From Dillenia suffruticosa (taxonomy: Eukaryota; Streptophyta; Magnoliopsida; Dilleniales; Dilleniaceae), in the NCBI GenBank assembly GCA_033439265.1, contig JAVTVX010000002.1, forward strand, positions 5,280,001-5,344,000: 64,000 bases of DNA, read 5' to 3'. A program made the translations under genes and the position numbers. Numbering within the stretch: the first letter of the stretch is position 1; every line of letters begins with the position of its first letter. The notes beneath the pieces are model-generated. The model was not told the DNA's origin. It searched no databases and saw only the letters and a list, made by a program, of their open reading frames with translations. Positions 1 to 11,039 of this stretch are shown piece by piece.

Positions 1-145
1 TGAAATAGTAGTAAAAAATATATTAATAAGAGAACTAGGGTTGATTGATATCAATTAAAAACAAATTGAACAATCAAAGCATAAGTCATGATATTTTTCA
101 GTGGACAAGTTGGTGGTAAAAATCGTCACACACGAAAGAAAAAAA
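1..145. other. AT-rich flank, no gene seen
   Basis: This stretch is AT-rich and lies to the left of the 66 bp array. No coding region, RNA gene or repeat edge is recognised in it. Its last 40 bases have a faint likeness to the array unit. Confidence 0.5.
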
Positions 146-197
146 GCTTCATGGATTGGTCTGTGGTCCATCGTTTGAATTACAAAGTATTGATACT
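146..197 (+). repeat. Left stub of the 66 bp array, cut off by the Copia insertion
   Basis: These bases match most of one array unit: GGATTGGTC, then a CAAAGTATTGATACTT-like hairpin half, ending directly at the TGTTGG end of the Copia LTR. The unit resumes beyond the other LTR at 7249 (TTTGCGATAGAG). The array therefore existed before the Copia element landed. No clean 5 bp target duplication is visible, although the unit reads on almost exactly across the two sides. Confidence 0.75.
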
Positions 198-632
198 TGT
201 TGGATTTTTATGCACATACACATGCAGAAACGTGTGAAATTTTTAGAATCATAAAAAGTTAAGGTTTTCGAGCATATCTCAAAAAGTAGATTGCAAAAAT
301 CCGGGAAACCACGAATCTCGATCAATCGATCTCGCCGTCGGGATGATAACCACGAAAATCGAGCTATCACCGCAGTACCACGACACCTCAATTGAATCCG
401 GTGACTAATTTTTTTCACAGAATTTTTCTCCTTCTATCTCTCAAATGTGCCTCCACTCAATTATTGTGCAAAAGTATTTTCCTAGGGTTTTGTCCTAATT
501 TCCATATACCTCCGTCACCACAAATGGTAGGGAATTCAAATCCCATCAATTACCATTTGTGCATATGGAAAGTGGGAAAATTTCCTTTTTCCAAATATGG
601 AAAGATGTCTCACGTGGGTATTAATTCCTTCA
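198..632 (-). repeat. 3' LTR of the Copia element
   Basis: It starts TGTTGGATTT and ends ATTCCTTCA on the + strand, and aligns with 6858-7248. On the minus strand the tract CAAGTGGGAGA lies directly inside it (633-644), the usual Copia polypurine tract. The two LTRs differ in length (435 and 391 bp). Confidence 0.88.
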
Positions 633-1782
633 TCTCCCACTTGCACACGAGGGCATTTTCATCCGTAACGAGATCACAACTCATGCGATCTCCTATATCA
701 CCCTTCTGAATTTTCATACTAGATTGGGTGTCGTGCGACTGGCGAGTATACCTATAAATAAAAACTTCTCGATGCACCTGTTAGGATATTCGAAAAGTCG
801 TTATTAATAATAAAAACAAATATCTCGTTGTACTCCAAACTCATCACATTTACATTTTTCGAGTCACTTTCCTCATCGAAAGTCATCCCCAATATATTCT
901 CGAATGTGTATTCACTATTACGTTCGTATCCCAACGTGGATATACGTAACAGACCGGTCGGTGAATACAACACAACGATATAATGTAGATTGGTCTTCCT
1001 TTCCCAAACTCGAATCCATCGATTTCAATTCAGCTGCTTTTCTAGACCTACCCCTTAGATCTCAATTTATCTTCCGGGCCATAGATAAACAGAGTAAAGT
1101 AGCAAACACCGAATTAAAACTTCTATAGACAGTCGAAAGTAAAATAAGGGTATTAGAGATCCCACCCAATGGATCTCGGGTCTCACACAGTGGGAACGAG
1201 GATCATGAATAGATCATCGTCTCATGTAATTGCTCCCACTATCCCTAGTCGTCTATCACACGCAGTATGAAACGCGTGCCACAGTGTTAATCCCTTATTT
1301 CTCAAAAAGGCATATGTCAGATTTCTTAACACTGTGCAGATACGGGACTCAGTCTACACATAAGACCCTACCCAGAGATCTCAGAGAGAGTGTCTCAGAG
1401 ACAATATCACTATCGCATGTGATATCTGAGATCTCAAATCTGGCTACTCACAGGCAACATGGATGTGGGTATTTCCATGTCGGTCATATCCCAAATGACC
1501 TCATCCTGAACACGTATTAGGGTGACTTTTGTTCTAGCTGGGCCACTCTCAATGCCTCTTACGACTAGAAACTGTCTCATCTCCGCTCACTCAGAGTTGG
1601 AGGTGGTCGCTCGTGTGAGAGAGTCGACCTCACCTGCCTGACATATATTTTATCACATAAACAATATACATGATATAAATAAGTGCATTATTTAAGAAAA
1701 TATAAATGTGACTGAATAATGCACAAAATCATATATAAATATAATAAGCATCACATCGTCAGTTTAGTACAATGAGAAAAAG
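633..1782 (-). other. Copia 3' non-coding region between pol and 3' LTR
   Basis: About 1.15 kb lies between the end of pol and the polypurine tract. No frame in it shows known domain similarity. A second purine-rich stretch (minus strand) occurs near 1230. Many Copia elements have a much shorter 3' untranslated region, so this is long for the group. Confidence 0.5.
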
Positions 1783-4700
1783 TCAAAATATTCCCAAACC
1801 CAATAACTCTCTATGTGCTATAAATGAGTTTTTAGTGATGGGTTTGGTGAAAGGGTTAGCCACCATGCAATGTGTCGAGATGTACTTGACGGTCACTTCA
1901 CCCTTCTTGATGATGTCTCTAACAAAATTATATCTGGTGTCGATGTGTTTGGTCCTACTATGATACTTAGGGTCTCGAGTATAGGCGATAGTAGCCTGAT
2001 TATCACAGTAAATCATCACTGGCCTCCCACTATCAGCCACAACCCTTAAGTCATCTAATAGTCTCCGGAACCAAACACTCTCCTGAACTGCGACTGAGCA
2101 AGTCACGAACTCAGTCTCCATCGTAGATAAAGCTACACAGGTTTGCTTCTTGCTGCTCCAAGAAATGACACCGCCATTGAGCAAGAAGGCAAAACCTGAT
2201 GTCGATTTGCGTTTATCCAGATCACCACCCCAATCGGCGTTTGAATATCCTATGAGGCGCAAATCATATCTCCCATAACACAAGCAGTAGCTCGCAGTTC
2301 CCTTGAAATATCTAAAAATCCTTTTCACTGCTCTCCAGTAACCCCTTCCAGGATTTGATTGATATCTACTCACCAGACCGACTGCGTAACATATGTCTGG
2401 TCGTGTACACAACATCACATATATCAGACTTCCCACTGCGCTGGAATAAGGGATTTTACGCATCTCCCTTATATCTTCCTGAGTTTTCAGGCACATCTCA
2501 AAACTTAAACCATCACACTTGGCGATTGGAGTATCAATGGGATTACAATCACTCATCCCAAAGTGCTCGAGAATTTTCTTAATGTAGGTCTCTCTTGAAA
2601 GAGCCAACATTCTTCTCACTCGATCTCTCTGGATCTTAACTCCAATGATGAACTCAGCTTCACCCATGTCGATCATGTCGAAGCTCAATGACAACCAAGC
2701 CTTGATCGTCATCAGATACTGAATGTTATTCCCAGCCAACAGTATATCGTCCACATACAGGGACAGGATCACAAAAAAGTTATCAGATCGTATCAAGTAA
2801 ACACAATGATCCTCCTCGATTATTGTAAAACCATAAGATATCACCTCCTCGTGGAATCTTAGGTACCACCGCCTGGATGATTGCTTTAGGCCATATATCG
2901 ACTTCTGAAGTCGACAGACCTTGTCCTCATAACCTACTAGAACGAACCCAGAGGGCTGCTCCATGTAGATCTCCTCATCCAGATTTCCATTAAGGAAAGC
3001 AGTCTTTACATCCATCTAATGCAACTCTAGATCCATGCTTGCGACAATCCCCAAGAGTAGACGGATCGATGTAAATTTGAATCTTTTACTGATCCGTCGG
3101 TCTTTCTTTTGATTTTGAGAACCTACTTGTTCCCTATGGCCCTTCTATCCTTAGGTAGGTCAACTAGGTCCCAGACCCCGTTGACCCTCATTGATTCCAT
3201 CTCCTCTTTCATGGCCTCTAGCCATTGGTCTTTCATAGGACTCTCGAGAGCCTTCTCAAAGGTTTGAGGTTCCTCATCATCCTCGGGAGTCACAATAAGG
3301 ATCTCATCCTTTATCAGAAAATGACGTCGGGGTACATGTCCCCAACTACTCCTACGAGGATAAGGAGCCTCCTCACCTCGAGACGGGTCATTCCAACTAG
3401 GACCAAGATCCTTTTCAGACTCTTGTGTCCCACCCCTGGGCTTAGTTGGGCCGTCAGGCTCACCCATCTCATAAAAGGTGAAATCCTGATCGATTTTGCC
3501 TCTTTTAGGGAAATCATTTTCCAAGAACGTAGCATTACGAGATTCGATCTCGAAGACCGTGTCATCCGTATGTTCACCTAGGAACACATGTCCCTTAGAA
3601 TGTTCAGAGTACCTTACAAAGATACATTTCTTTCCTCGTGGGCCTAACTTGCCGTGTGGGTGCGAGGAATCGTGAACGTATGCGACACAACCCCATGGTC
3701 TCAAATGGCTAAGGTCAGGCTACCTCCCTATCCAAAGCTCATATGGGGTACTGACTACGGACTTGGTTGAAACACGGTTAAGAACGTAGGCAGTAGTCAA
3801 CAATGCATCTCCCCAGTGGGAGATAGCCAAATTGGCCTGCGCCATCATCAATCTCACCATCTCCAACAGAGTCCTATTCCTTCTCTCAGCTATCCCGTTC
3901 TGCTGGGGAGTAGCAGGAATAGTCAACTGTCTCGTAATGCCCTTATCGAAACAGAGCTCTTTAAACTACTCAGACAAATACTCGCGTTCTCTATCGGTTC
4001 TAAGAGTTTTAATTCTCAAGTCTAACTGTTTTCTACCTCACTGATAAACCTCCTGAAGCAATCTAATGCCTCAGACTTGTGTGAGATTAGGTAAACGTAA
4101 CCGAAACGCGTGTAATCATCTATGAATGTAATGAAATACGTGGCTTCGTTTCGGGCTCTTACATTCATAGGTCCACAAATATCGGAGTGGATCAATTGTA
4201 ATGGGGTCCCAGCCCTCATTGCTTTTCCAAATGGTTTCCTCGTCGCTTTGCCGGCTAGGCAAAACTCACATAAGGGCAACTCGATTCGGGTTAGCGGGCC
4301 CAACAAGCCACTCGTAGCTAACCGGTTCATTCTCTCTTGCCCTATGTGACCAAGTCTACTATGCCAAATACAAACATCATCAACTACGCTATCAGATGTA
4401 TACGCAATAAAAGACAAATCAGAAATTTTATTAAAGGAAACCAAATCCAACGCATAAAATCCATCATGGACTAAACCAGTACATAAAACAGAGTTATCGT
4501 AAATGACAGAAACACTCAAATTTCTGAAAATGACAGAGTATCCTAAACGATCTAAACAAAAGACAAAAATGAGATTCCGCCGAATTTCGAGAGCATACAA
4601 CACATGATGCAGATATAGGACTTGGTTACTTGGCAGCATCAACTTGCATACACCAATCCCCTTCATAACCACAAATGCTCCGTTCCCCACGTACAGCCTC

Positions 4701-4783
4701 CTCGCTTGGGGACTCAATCGGCGGAACTCCACATATGCGCTCCTATCTCGAGCTATATGGTCGGTGGCTCCTGAGTCTACAAT
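1783..4783 (-). pseudogene. Copia pol: protease, integrase, reverse transcriptase, RNase H (fossil)
   Basis: Read on the minus strand from 4783 down to 1783. First comes the protease motif VDSGATDH. The GAG-pre-integrase zinc domain follows (WHSRLGH...CEFCLAGK), then the integrase core (HSDICGP, FIDDYTR, and the QQNGIAERRNRT stretch). The reverse transcriptase has DVKTAFLNG, YGLKQS and YVDDILLAG. The RNase H tail has SNADWGGD, ALSTMETEF, YCDNQA and SRTKHIDTRYNFVRD. The domain set and order are those of a complete Copia pol, but the frame is interrupted, so this is treated as a fossil. Confidence 0.92.
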
Positions 4784-5701
4784 CTACAAATGAGAAGAGT
4801 TAGTAAGCATCACAGTGGATGAAATATAACTCATACCATGTAAAGAAGAAGAACATACCTTTCGTTCACCACATTCGCGAGCGAAATGCCCAGATTTGCC
4901 ACAAACGTAGCATCGGACTTTGCTCTTGTCGAGCTTCTTCTTCTTACGTTTCTGCCCTGTGTCAACGGTTTTCGCTGATGGCTTCCTCTTAGCCTGGCTA
5001 GGTTTCTTGTCATATTTGCACCATTTACGCTTGACGCCCTTGGAGCCTTTACTCGACTCCGCCACATAGGCATGACCAGAAACCGACCTAGCCACCTCCT
5101 GGCGCTCCTCCTCGAGCTCACAATGTCTACGCACATCCATAAAAGTACGAATACTCTCAGTGTGCGTGAGGTAGGTCTTTACTACATCCCAGGAGTCAGG
5201 CAAGAACTGGATTACTCCCAGTACCTGAAACTCATCAGACATCGGCTCCCCCATGTTCTTTAGAGAAGCGATCATACTTGACATATGCATCAAATGTTGC
5301 TTCATGGTATGATCGGGTCTCTTCTTATAGGTGATAAACCTATAAGTCAGCATCCTCAGCTTAGGAGCTGACCGGGAGCCAAGGTGCTCTCTCAGAGCAC
5401 TCCAAACCGACATCGCAGTAGGATACTGCTCGTACACTGGAATCAGATCATCGTGCATGTTGCTAAGGAGGATGACCCTAGCTTGGCCATTCTTCTTCTT
5501 CCATACACGATACGCCTCCTCATCCAGTTTCGCCTAAGATATATCACCCATCCCGGGGTCTGTCATCTCGTGTAATAGAACATTTGCTAGGTCTTGCTCC
5601 TCGAAGACAAATTGAACTTTACGATACCAAATCTCATAATTGTCACCGTTCAACTTGTCTCCCTTAACGAGATTAAGTACGATACTTTTTATCGCAGCCA
5701 T
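4784..5701 (-). pseudogene. Copia gag with CCHC zinc knuckle (fossil)
   Basis: It begins at a minus-strand ATG at 5701 with MAAIKSIVLNLVKGDKL, typical of plant Copia gag, followed by the UBN2-like capsid region. Near the C-terminus is one zinc knuckle, CYVCGKSGHFAREC (CX2CX4HX4C), after a Lys/Arg-rich stretch. The frame is not fully open, so it is a fossil. Confidence 0.88.
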
Positions 5702-6844
5702 TGTCTCTGTCACACAAAAAGAAAGAGACGTTAATGACTAATAATGTTTATTTTCACAATTTAGTGCACCCTACAAATTAACAATAAAAAATGAATCGAG
5801 TATTGACCCCAAAGTGAGCATATGAGTCAATGGACACCATACACCACAACCCGGGACCTCATCTCATCATCCGGACTTTAATTCGGTGTACAAAATCCCA
5901 CAAATAGTCACAAATATGCACATAGAACCCAAAAAAATTGAAAAAATCAATTTTCGACTATCTGACGCGCCGCCGGGGTCCCCACGCGCGGCTACGCTCC
6001 TCCACGCGGCGACAGCAGCCTGCCGCATGCTCCTGACCCGCGGCGCCATTTACACGCACTGCCACGCGCGGCTCACGCGCCTTCACGTGCTGAGCCGCCT
6101 TGAACCGGGTCAGACCGGGGTCGGTCAACGGGTCAGGTTTGACCCGACCGAGCCCGGTAACGGTCCTGGTCCGACCCGGTCGGGTTGGTTGTGGGTCGGT
6201 CCGGGTCAGGGTCCGACCCGACCGCTGCCTACCTCGCTTTACACGCCTATGTGGCGCGTGCTTGTCACGCGCCCGTGGGTCTGGGCCGGTTCTTCTTCGC
6301 CCGACGAGTCCTGCAACGGGTTTTTCAACCTGGTTCTTCGAAAACCCATTTCCGGCTAAATTTTTTACGACGATTTCTGCCAGAAAATATATTTGGACTT
6401 CCCAAAAATATTTTGAACTCGTTTTTTTGAAGGATTCAAGCCCTAAACACGGCGAATCATATATTCAAGTTTTGGCCCTCCGTGGCCTCGCCGGAAAACC
6501 CAGTTTCCGGCAACCAATCAATGCAAAATGCATGTCAAAACGTAGATCAATGCACATGGAACACAAATATGCCATTTATTTAGATCAATAATCCCTCTAC
6601 ACGGATAGATCTAGGTTTTTAAGTTTTGGACACCTTTAGGGTCGAAAACTTTAATTTCAATTTTCATGGCTTAAATATACTCCAAAAATTCAGAAAAAAA
6701 TATATTTAAGATCTAGGTGACATGGGTAACGTCACGGTATATTCGGATTCACGAAACTCATCCGTGATCCGAAACCCATTTTTGCAACCCCATATTTTTA
6801 TACCCAAAAATATTCTGAAAATTATTTAATAAATCCAACCCTAC
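5702..6844 (-). other. Copia 5' leader with a G+C-rich inverted-motif block
   Basis: The leader between the primer-binding site and gag is about 1.1 kb. Its middle (about 5965-6330) is strongly G+C-rich in an otherwise AT-rich region and full of GGGTC/GACCC and CCGGGTC words in both orientations. These could fold into stable RNA stems. No coding similarity is seen. Confidence 0.6.
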
Positions 6845-6856
6845 GCTTTGATACCA
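6845..6856 (-). other. Primer-binding site for initiator Met tRNA (Copia element)
   Basis: On the minus strand this reads TGGTATCAAAGC, one base inside the 5' LTR. It matches the common plant Copia site TGGTATCAGAGC except at one position. Confidence 0.85.
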
Positions 6857-6857
6857 A

Positions 6858-7248
6858 TGTTGGATTTATATGCGCATACACATGTGGAAGCGTGCGAAAT
6901 TTTCGGAATCATAAAAGATTAGGGTTTTCGGGCATACCTCAAAAAGTAGATTGCAAAAATCCGGGGAATCACGAACCTCGATCAATCGACCTCGCCGTCG
7001 GGATGATAACCACGAAAGTCGAGCTATCACCGCAACACCACGACACCTCAATTGAATCCGTTGACTAATTCTTTTCACAGAATTTTTCTCCTTCTGTCTC
7101 TCAAATGTGCCTCCACTCAATTGTTGTGCAAAAGTATTTTCCTAGGGTTTTCGAAATCCCATCAATTACCATTTGTGCATATGGAAAGTGAGAAAATTTT
7201 CTTTTTCCAAATATGGAAAGATGCCCCACGTGAGCATTAATTCCTTCA
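6858..7248 (-). repeat. 5' LTR of the Copia element
   Basis: It aligns with 198-632 and shares the TGTTGGAT start and TTCCTTCA end on the + strand. It lies on the primer-binding-site side, so it is the 5' LTR of a minus-strand element. Confidence 0.88.
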
Positions 7249-7566
7249 TTTGCGATAGAGAATTGGTCGGTGATCAGTCACATCAGTCACAAAGTATTGA
7301 TACTTTACGATCGGAAGAGCTTTGAGGATTGATTGGTGGTCGGTCACTTTAGGCACAAAGTACTGGTATTTTGCGACTGCATGACTTTTGAGAATTTGTC
7401 GGTGTTCAATGCCTCAATCACAAAGTACTGATACTTAGAGAATGCAAGAGTTTTGAAAATTGGTCGGTGTTCAGTCATTTCAATCACAAATTACTAGTAC
7501 TTTGGGAACGCAAACGTTTTGAGGATTAGTTGATGGTTGGTCGTCTTAGTCACAAAGTATTGATAC
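7249..7566 (+). repeat. 66 bp tandem array, copy A (right of the Copia insertion)
   Basis: About five units. Each reads roughly GAGTTTTGAGGATTGGTCGG, then GTTCAGTCACCTCAGTCAC, then a CAAAGTACTGATACTTTG hairpin. It continues the stub at 146-197. The last unit runs into TTTGCTCGACT, where spacer A begins. Confidence 0.85.
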
Positions 7567-8212
7567 TTTGCTCGACTAGCAGTTTTGTTGATCGACTGGT
7601 TTGCCTAGTCCGAGAGCTTAAGAAAGTTCCCATGCAATTCAAAAAACCAAATCTCCATTTATATCTAAATTATTTATTTTCATATACTTTACAAAATATA
7701 AAAATCTCAAATGGTTCTTTAGAGTCAATATTACAGTTGGAATTTCTCAATGCTACATGTTTAGAAATAGGAAAGACAAGCACAAAGTTTCACAATAAAA
7801 TAATGATATTCATACACCAAAATCATTATTTGACTCATCACTCTTTTCAATCAAAACTAAAAAATAATTTTTTTGGAATCATTAGTAAATATGAAAAGTA
7901 ACAAAACAAATGTCAAGTAAAACAAATGTTTAGAAACAGGAAAGACAAACATAAATCTTAACAACAGAGGAATGACTTCCATATACTTTAATTATTATTA
8001 GGCACACCACTCCCTTAAGTGGAACTGAAAAATAACCTTTTGGGAGGGAGGCAGATAAAGATAGAGAGAGAGAGGGAGAGAGGGTGAGAGAGAGAGAGAG
8101 AGAGCATAATTTACTTAATGAACACCTGTCCATGTCCATTTGACCCGCATATCTAGAGGGAGAGAGAGTATAGAGACACATACACCATGATCATAAAAGA
8201 TCATGGCACACC
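7567..8212 (+). repeat. Spacer A of the composite repeat, with an internal duplication
   Basis: This non-coding spacer is closely repeated at 9838-10405: both begin TTGCTCGACT and share AAGAAAGTTCC and TAAATTATTTATTTTCATATA. Inside it a block of about 170 bp starting TGTTTAGAAA occurs twice (near 7758 and 7927). It ends in a (GA)n tract and a short ATACACCATGATCAT segment before the array restarts. No gene was recognised. Confidence 0.8.
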
Positions 8213-9837
8213 AATTACAAAGTAATCTATACGATATACTAGAATTGGTCGGTGATCAGTCGCCTCAATCACAAAATACTTATAATTTGCGAATGCAAAA
8301 GTTTTGAAAATTAGTTGGTATTCGATTGTCTCCATCACAAAGTACTGGTACTTTACAAACGCAAGAGTTTTGAGTATTGGTTGGTGTTCGGTCACCACAG
8401 ACACAAAGTACTGGTATTTTGCAAACACAAAAGCTTTGAGGATAGGACGGTGGTCAGTCACCTCAGTCACAAAGTACTAGTACTTTGTGACCACAAGAGA
8501 TTTGAGGATTGGTCGGTATTCGGTACTTAGTGACTGTAAGGCTTCAAGGATTGGTTGCAATCACAAAATACTGGTATTTTGCGATTGCAAGAATTTTAAA
8601 AATTAGTAAGTATTCGGTCATCTCAATTACAAAGTACTGATACTTTGTGAACGCAAAAGTTTTGACGATTAGTCGGTGGTCAGTCGCCTCGATCACAAAA
8701 TACTGATACTTTGTGACCGCCAGAGTATTAAGGATCAGTCAATGTTCGGTACTTTGTGACTATAAGAGTTTTGAGAATTGATTGGTATTCGATCATCTCA
8801 GTCACAAAGTACTGGTATTTTGCAACCGCAACAACTTTGATGATTGGTCAGTGTTCGGTTAACTCAGTTACAAAATACTGATACTTTACGAATGTAAGAG
8901 TTTTGAGAATTGGTCAGTGTTCAGTTGTCTCAGTCACAAAGTACTAATACTTTGCCTTGTGAAGAGCTTTGAAGATTGGTCAATGTTCAGTCATCTCAAT
9001 CACAAAATAATGGTACTTTGTGCTATGCAGAGTTTTGAGGATTGGTCGATGGTCAGTTGTCTTAGTCGCAAAGTATGCAAGAGATTAGAGGATTAGTAGA
9101 TGTTCGGTCATCTCAGTCACAAATTACGGGCATTTTACGAATACAAGAGTTTTGAGGATTGGTCGGTGATCAATCACCTCAGTCACAAAGTACTAATACT
9201 TTGTAATCGCAAGAGTTTTAAGGATTGGTCAGTGATCGGTTACCTCAAACACAAAGTACGGGTACTTTGCGAACGCACGAGCTTTGATGATTGGTTGGTG
9301 TCTAGGTCACTTCAGTCAAAAGTACTAGTACTTTGCCCTGTAAAGAGTTTTGAGAATTGGTCGATGGTCAATCGCCTCAATCACAAAATATTAATACTTT
9401 GCAACTGCAAGAGGTTTAAATATTGGTCGGTGTTCGGTCGCCTCAATCACAAAATATTTGTATTTTGCAAATACAAGAATTTTAAAGATTGGTCGGTGTT
9501 CAGTCACCTCAGTCACAAAATACCAGTACTTTGCAAATGTAAGAGTTTTGAAGATTGGTCGGTATTTGGTCACCTCAGTTATAAAGTGCCGGTACTTCGC
9601 AAGAGTTTTGAAGATTGGTTAGTGTTCGGTACTTCGTGAGTGCAAGAGTTTTGAGGATTGATTGGTGTTCGGTCACCTCAATCACAAAGTACTATTACTT
9701 TGCGAATACAAGTGTTTTAAGTATTGGTCGGTGTTTAGTTGGCTCAGTCACAAATTATTGGTACTAGTATTTTGCAAATGCAAGAGTTTTGAAAATTAGT
9801 CGATGGCCGGTCGGTTCAATCACGAAGTACTAATACT
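8213..9837 (+). repeat. 66 bp tandem array, copy B, with a hairpin in each unit
   Basis: About 24 units with a main period of 66 bp, measured between CAAGAG words at 8362, 8428 and 8494, plus a few shortened units. The most constant part is an inverted repeat, CAAAGTA-4 nt-TACTTTG; in one form (CAAAGTACTAGTACTTTG) it is a perfect 18 bp palindrome. Because 66 is divisible by three, long open frames arise on both strands, with a 22-residue periodic pattern such as KSFEDWSVFGHLSHKV. No start context, splice signals or non-repetitive coding flank supports a real gene. Confidence 0.9.
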
Positions 9838-10405
9838 TTGCTCGACTGGCAGATTTTTTGGTCAACTGGTTTGCTTGGTCCGAGAGTTTAAGAAAGTTCC
9901 TATACAGTCCAAAAAACAAAATTTGTATTTATATCTAAATTATTTATTTTCATATATTTTACAAAATATAGAAATTTCAAATTGTTCTTTATAATCAATA
10001 CCACAACCAAAATTTTCCAATATTGTTTGTTTAGAAATAGGAAAGATAAATACAAAGTTTCACAGTAATAGAATGGTTTTCATACACTATGATTGTCATT
10101 AGTTATACCACTCTTCTCAATCGGAACTGAAAATTAATATTTTTAGAATCAATAGTAAATATGAAAAACAGTAGAACAAACGTCAAGCAAAACATACGTT
10201 TAGAAGTAAGAAAAACAAATACAAACCTGCACAATAGATAAATGGATTCCATACACCACGATCATCATTAAGCACATCACTCTTTTCGATTGAAACTAAA
10301 AAATAACTTTTTATGAGACAGAGAGAGAGAGAGAGAGGCTTATATAGAGAGAGAGTACATAGAAATGGTTTCCATACACCATAATCATTAAAATCATGAC
10401 ACACT
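9838..10405 (+). repeat. Spacer B, second copy of the composite spacer
   Basis: It is homologous to 7567-8212 over most of its length, including the internal TGTTTAGAA duplication and the terminal (GA)n tract. Array plus spacer therefore forms a higher-order unit of roughly 2 kb present twice. Confidence 0.8.
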
Positions 10406-10647
10406 ACTATCCTCAACTAATCTGTTGTGTGACCATTTACATCGCTCAAAGAGAGAGAGAGGGAGAGAGATATAGATCTTTGATTTTATAGTCCTTATCA
10501 TAAATCGAGAAATACGAGGTAAGCAAAATTTTCATAGATCAGGTGGCCGACTATAACCTTCTCTACTAGAATGCCTTTCAGTAGATAAACTTCACTCAAA
10601 CGTACTTGTAGCCACATGCCTCCCATCAAAGGACTCTCAAGCGAATG
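10406..10647. other. Transition between composite repeat and Gypsy remnant, no gene seen
   Basis: It contains a second short (GA)n tract (about 10449-10470), then unique-looking sequence. The left edge of the Gypsy remnant could lie here but could not be placed. Confidence 0.4.
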
Positions 10648-10860
10648 GATTTATCTAGAAAGCACCATCTTACTCCTGTTACCCTTGGAACTCCACTTGA
10701 CCACATGACTGCTACGACAATGTTCAATGTGGTCAAGCTACCATCGCTTTACAATGTTATCTTGGGTCGACCTGGCTTGATTGTCCTATAAATATTACCA
10801 AACACAAAGCACATGAAGATCAAATTTAGAACCTTGACTGGTATCGGAACACTATCTTGC
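10648..10860 (+). pseudogene. Gypsy retropepsin C-terminal segment (fossil)
   Basis: The + strand reads through TTMFNVVKLPSLYNVILGRP and then a stretch including KHMKIKFRTLTGIG. The YNVILGRP.L motif followed by a K(M/I)KF.T..G(I/V)G segment is typical of the end of the protease domain in plant Gypsy polyproteins. No intact pol was recognised around it. Confidence 0.65.
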
Positions 10861-11039
10861 GACCCAAAGTTCCTGGCAAACTCTCTTAAATAATCCGAGA
10901 TCTCTTCCTTACTGCTGTTACTTTCATATAATCACTAGTTGAATGTGCTTCCACTTATTTTGATTACATTACGATTGCTTTGTCCATAACGATTTGCTCC
11001 ATTAATCCCTTGTGATGTGCTGGTTGCACCCAACACTTT

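Larger units (their letters stand above)
198..7248 (-). mobile_element. Ty1/Copia LTR retrotransposon (fossil), minus strand
   Basis: A 7.05 kb element bounded by two similar direct repeats (198-632 and 6858-7248) with TG...CA ends. A primer-binding site lies just inside the right LTR, and a purine-rich tract (minus strand) just inside the left one. Between them, on the minus strand, come a long G+C-rich leader, gag with a zinc knuckle, protease (DSGAT), integrase, reverse transcriptase (YVDD) and RNase H. The gag-PR-INT-RT-RH order with integrase before RT defines Copia. About two dozen differences, mostly transitions, are seen by eye in the first 330 or so aligned LTR bases; this suggests an age of a few million years at usual plant rates (inference). 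The reading frames are broken in about half a dozen places, so it is a fossil. It is inserted in the 66 bp array. Confidence 0.93.

Noticed and set aside
8201-8530. Overlapping open frames on both strands in the 66 bp array, as possible genes
   Set aside because: The array period is a multiple of three, so any frame without a stop in one unit stays open across many. There is no non-repeat coding flank or start context.
8213-9837. CRISPR-like array (regular repeats with palindromes)
   Set aside because: The units are contiguous 66 bp tandem repeats without unique spacers, and the host is a plant.
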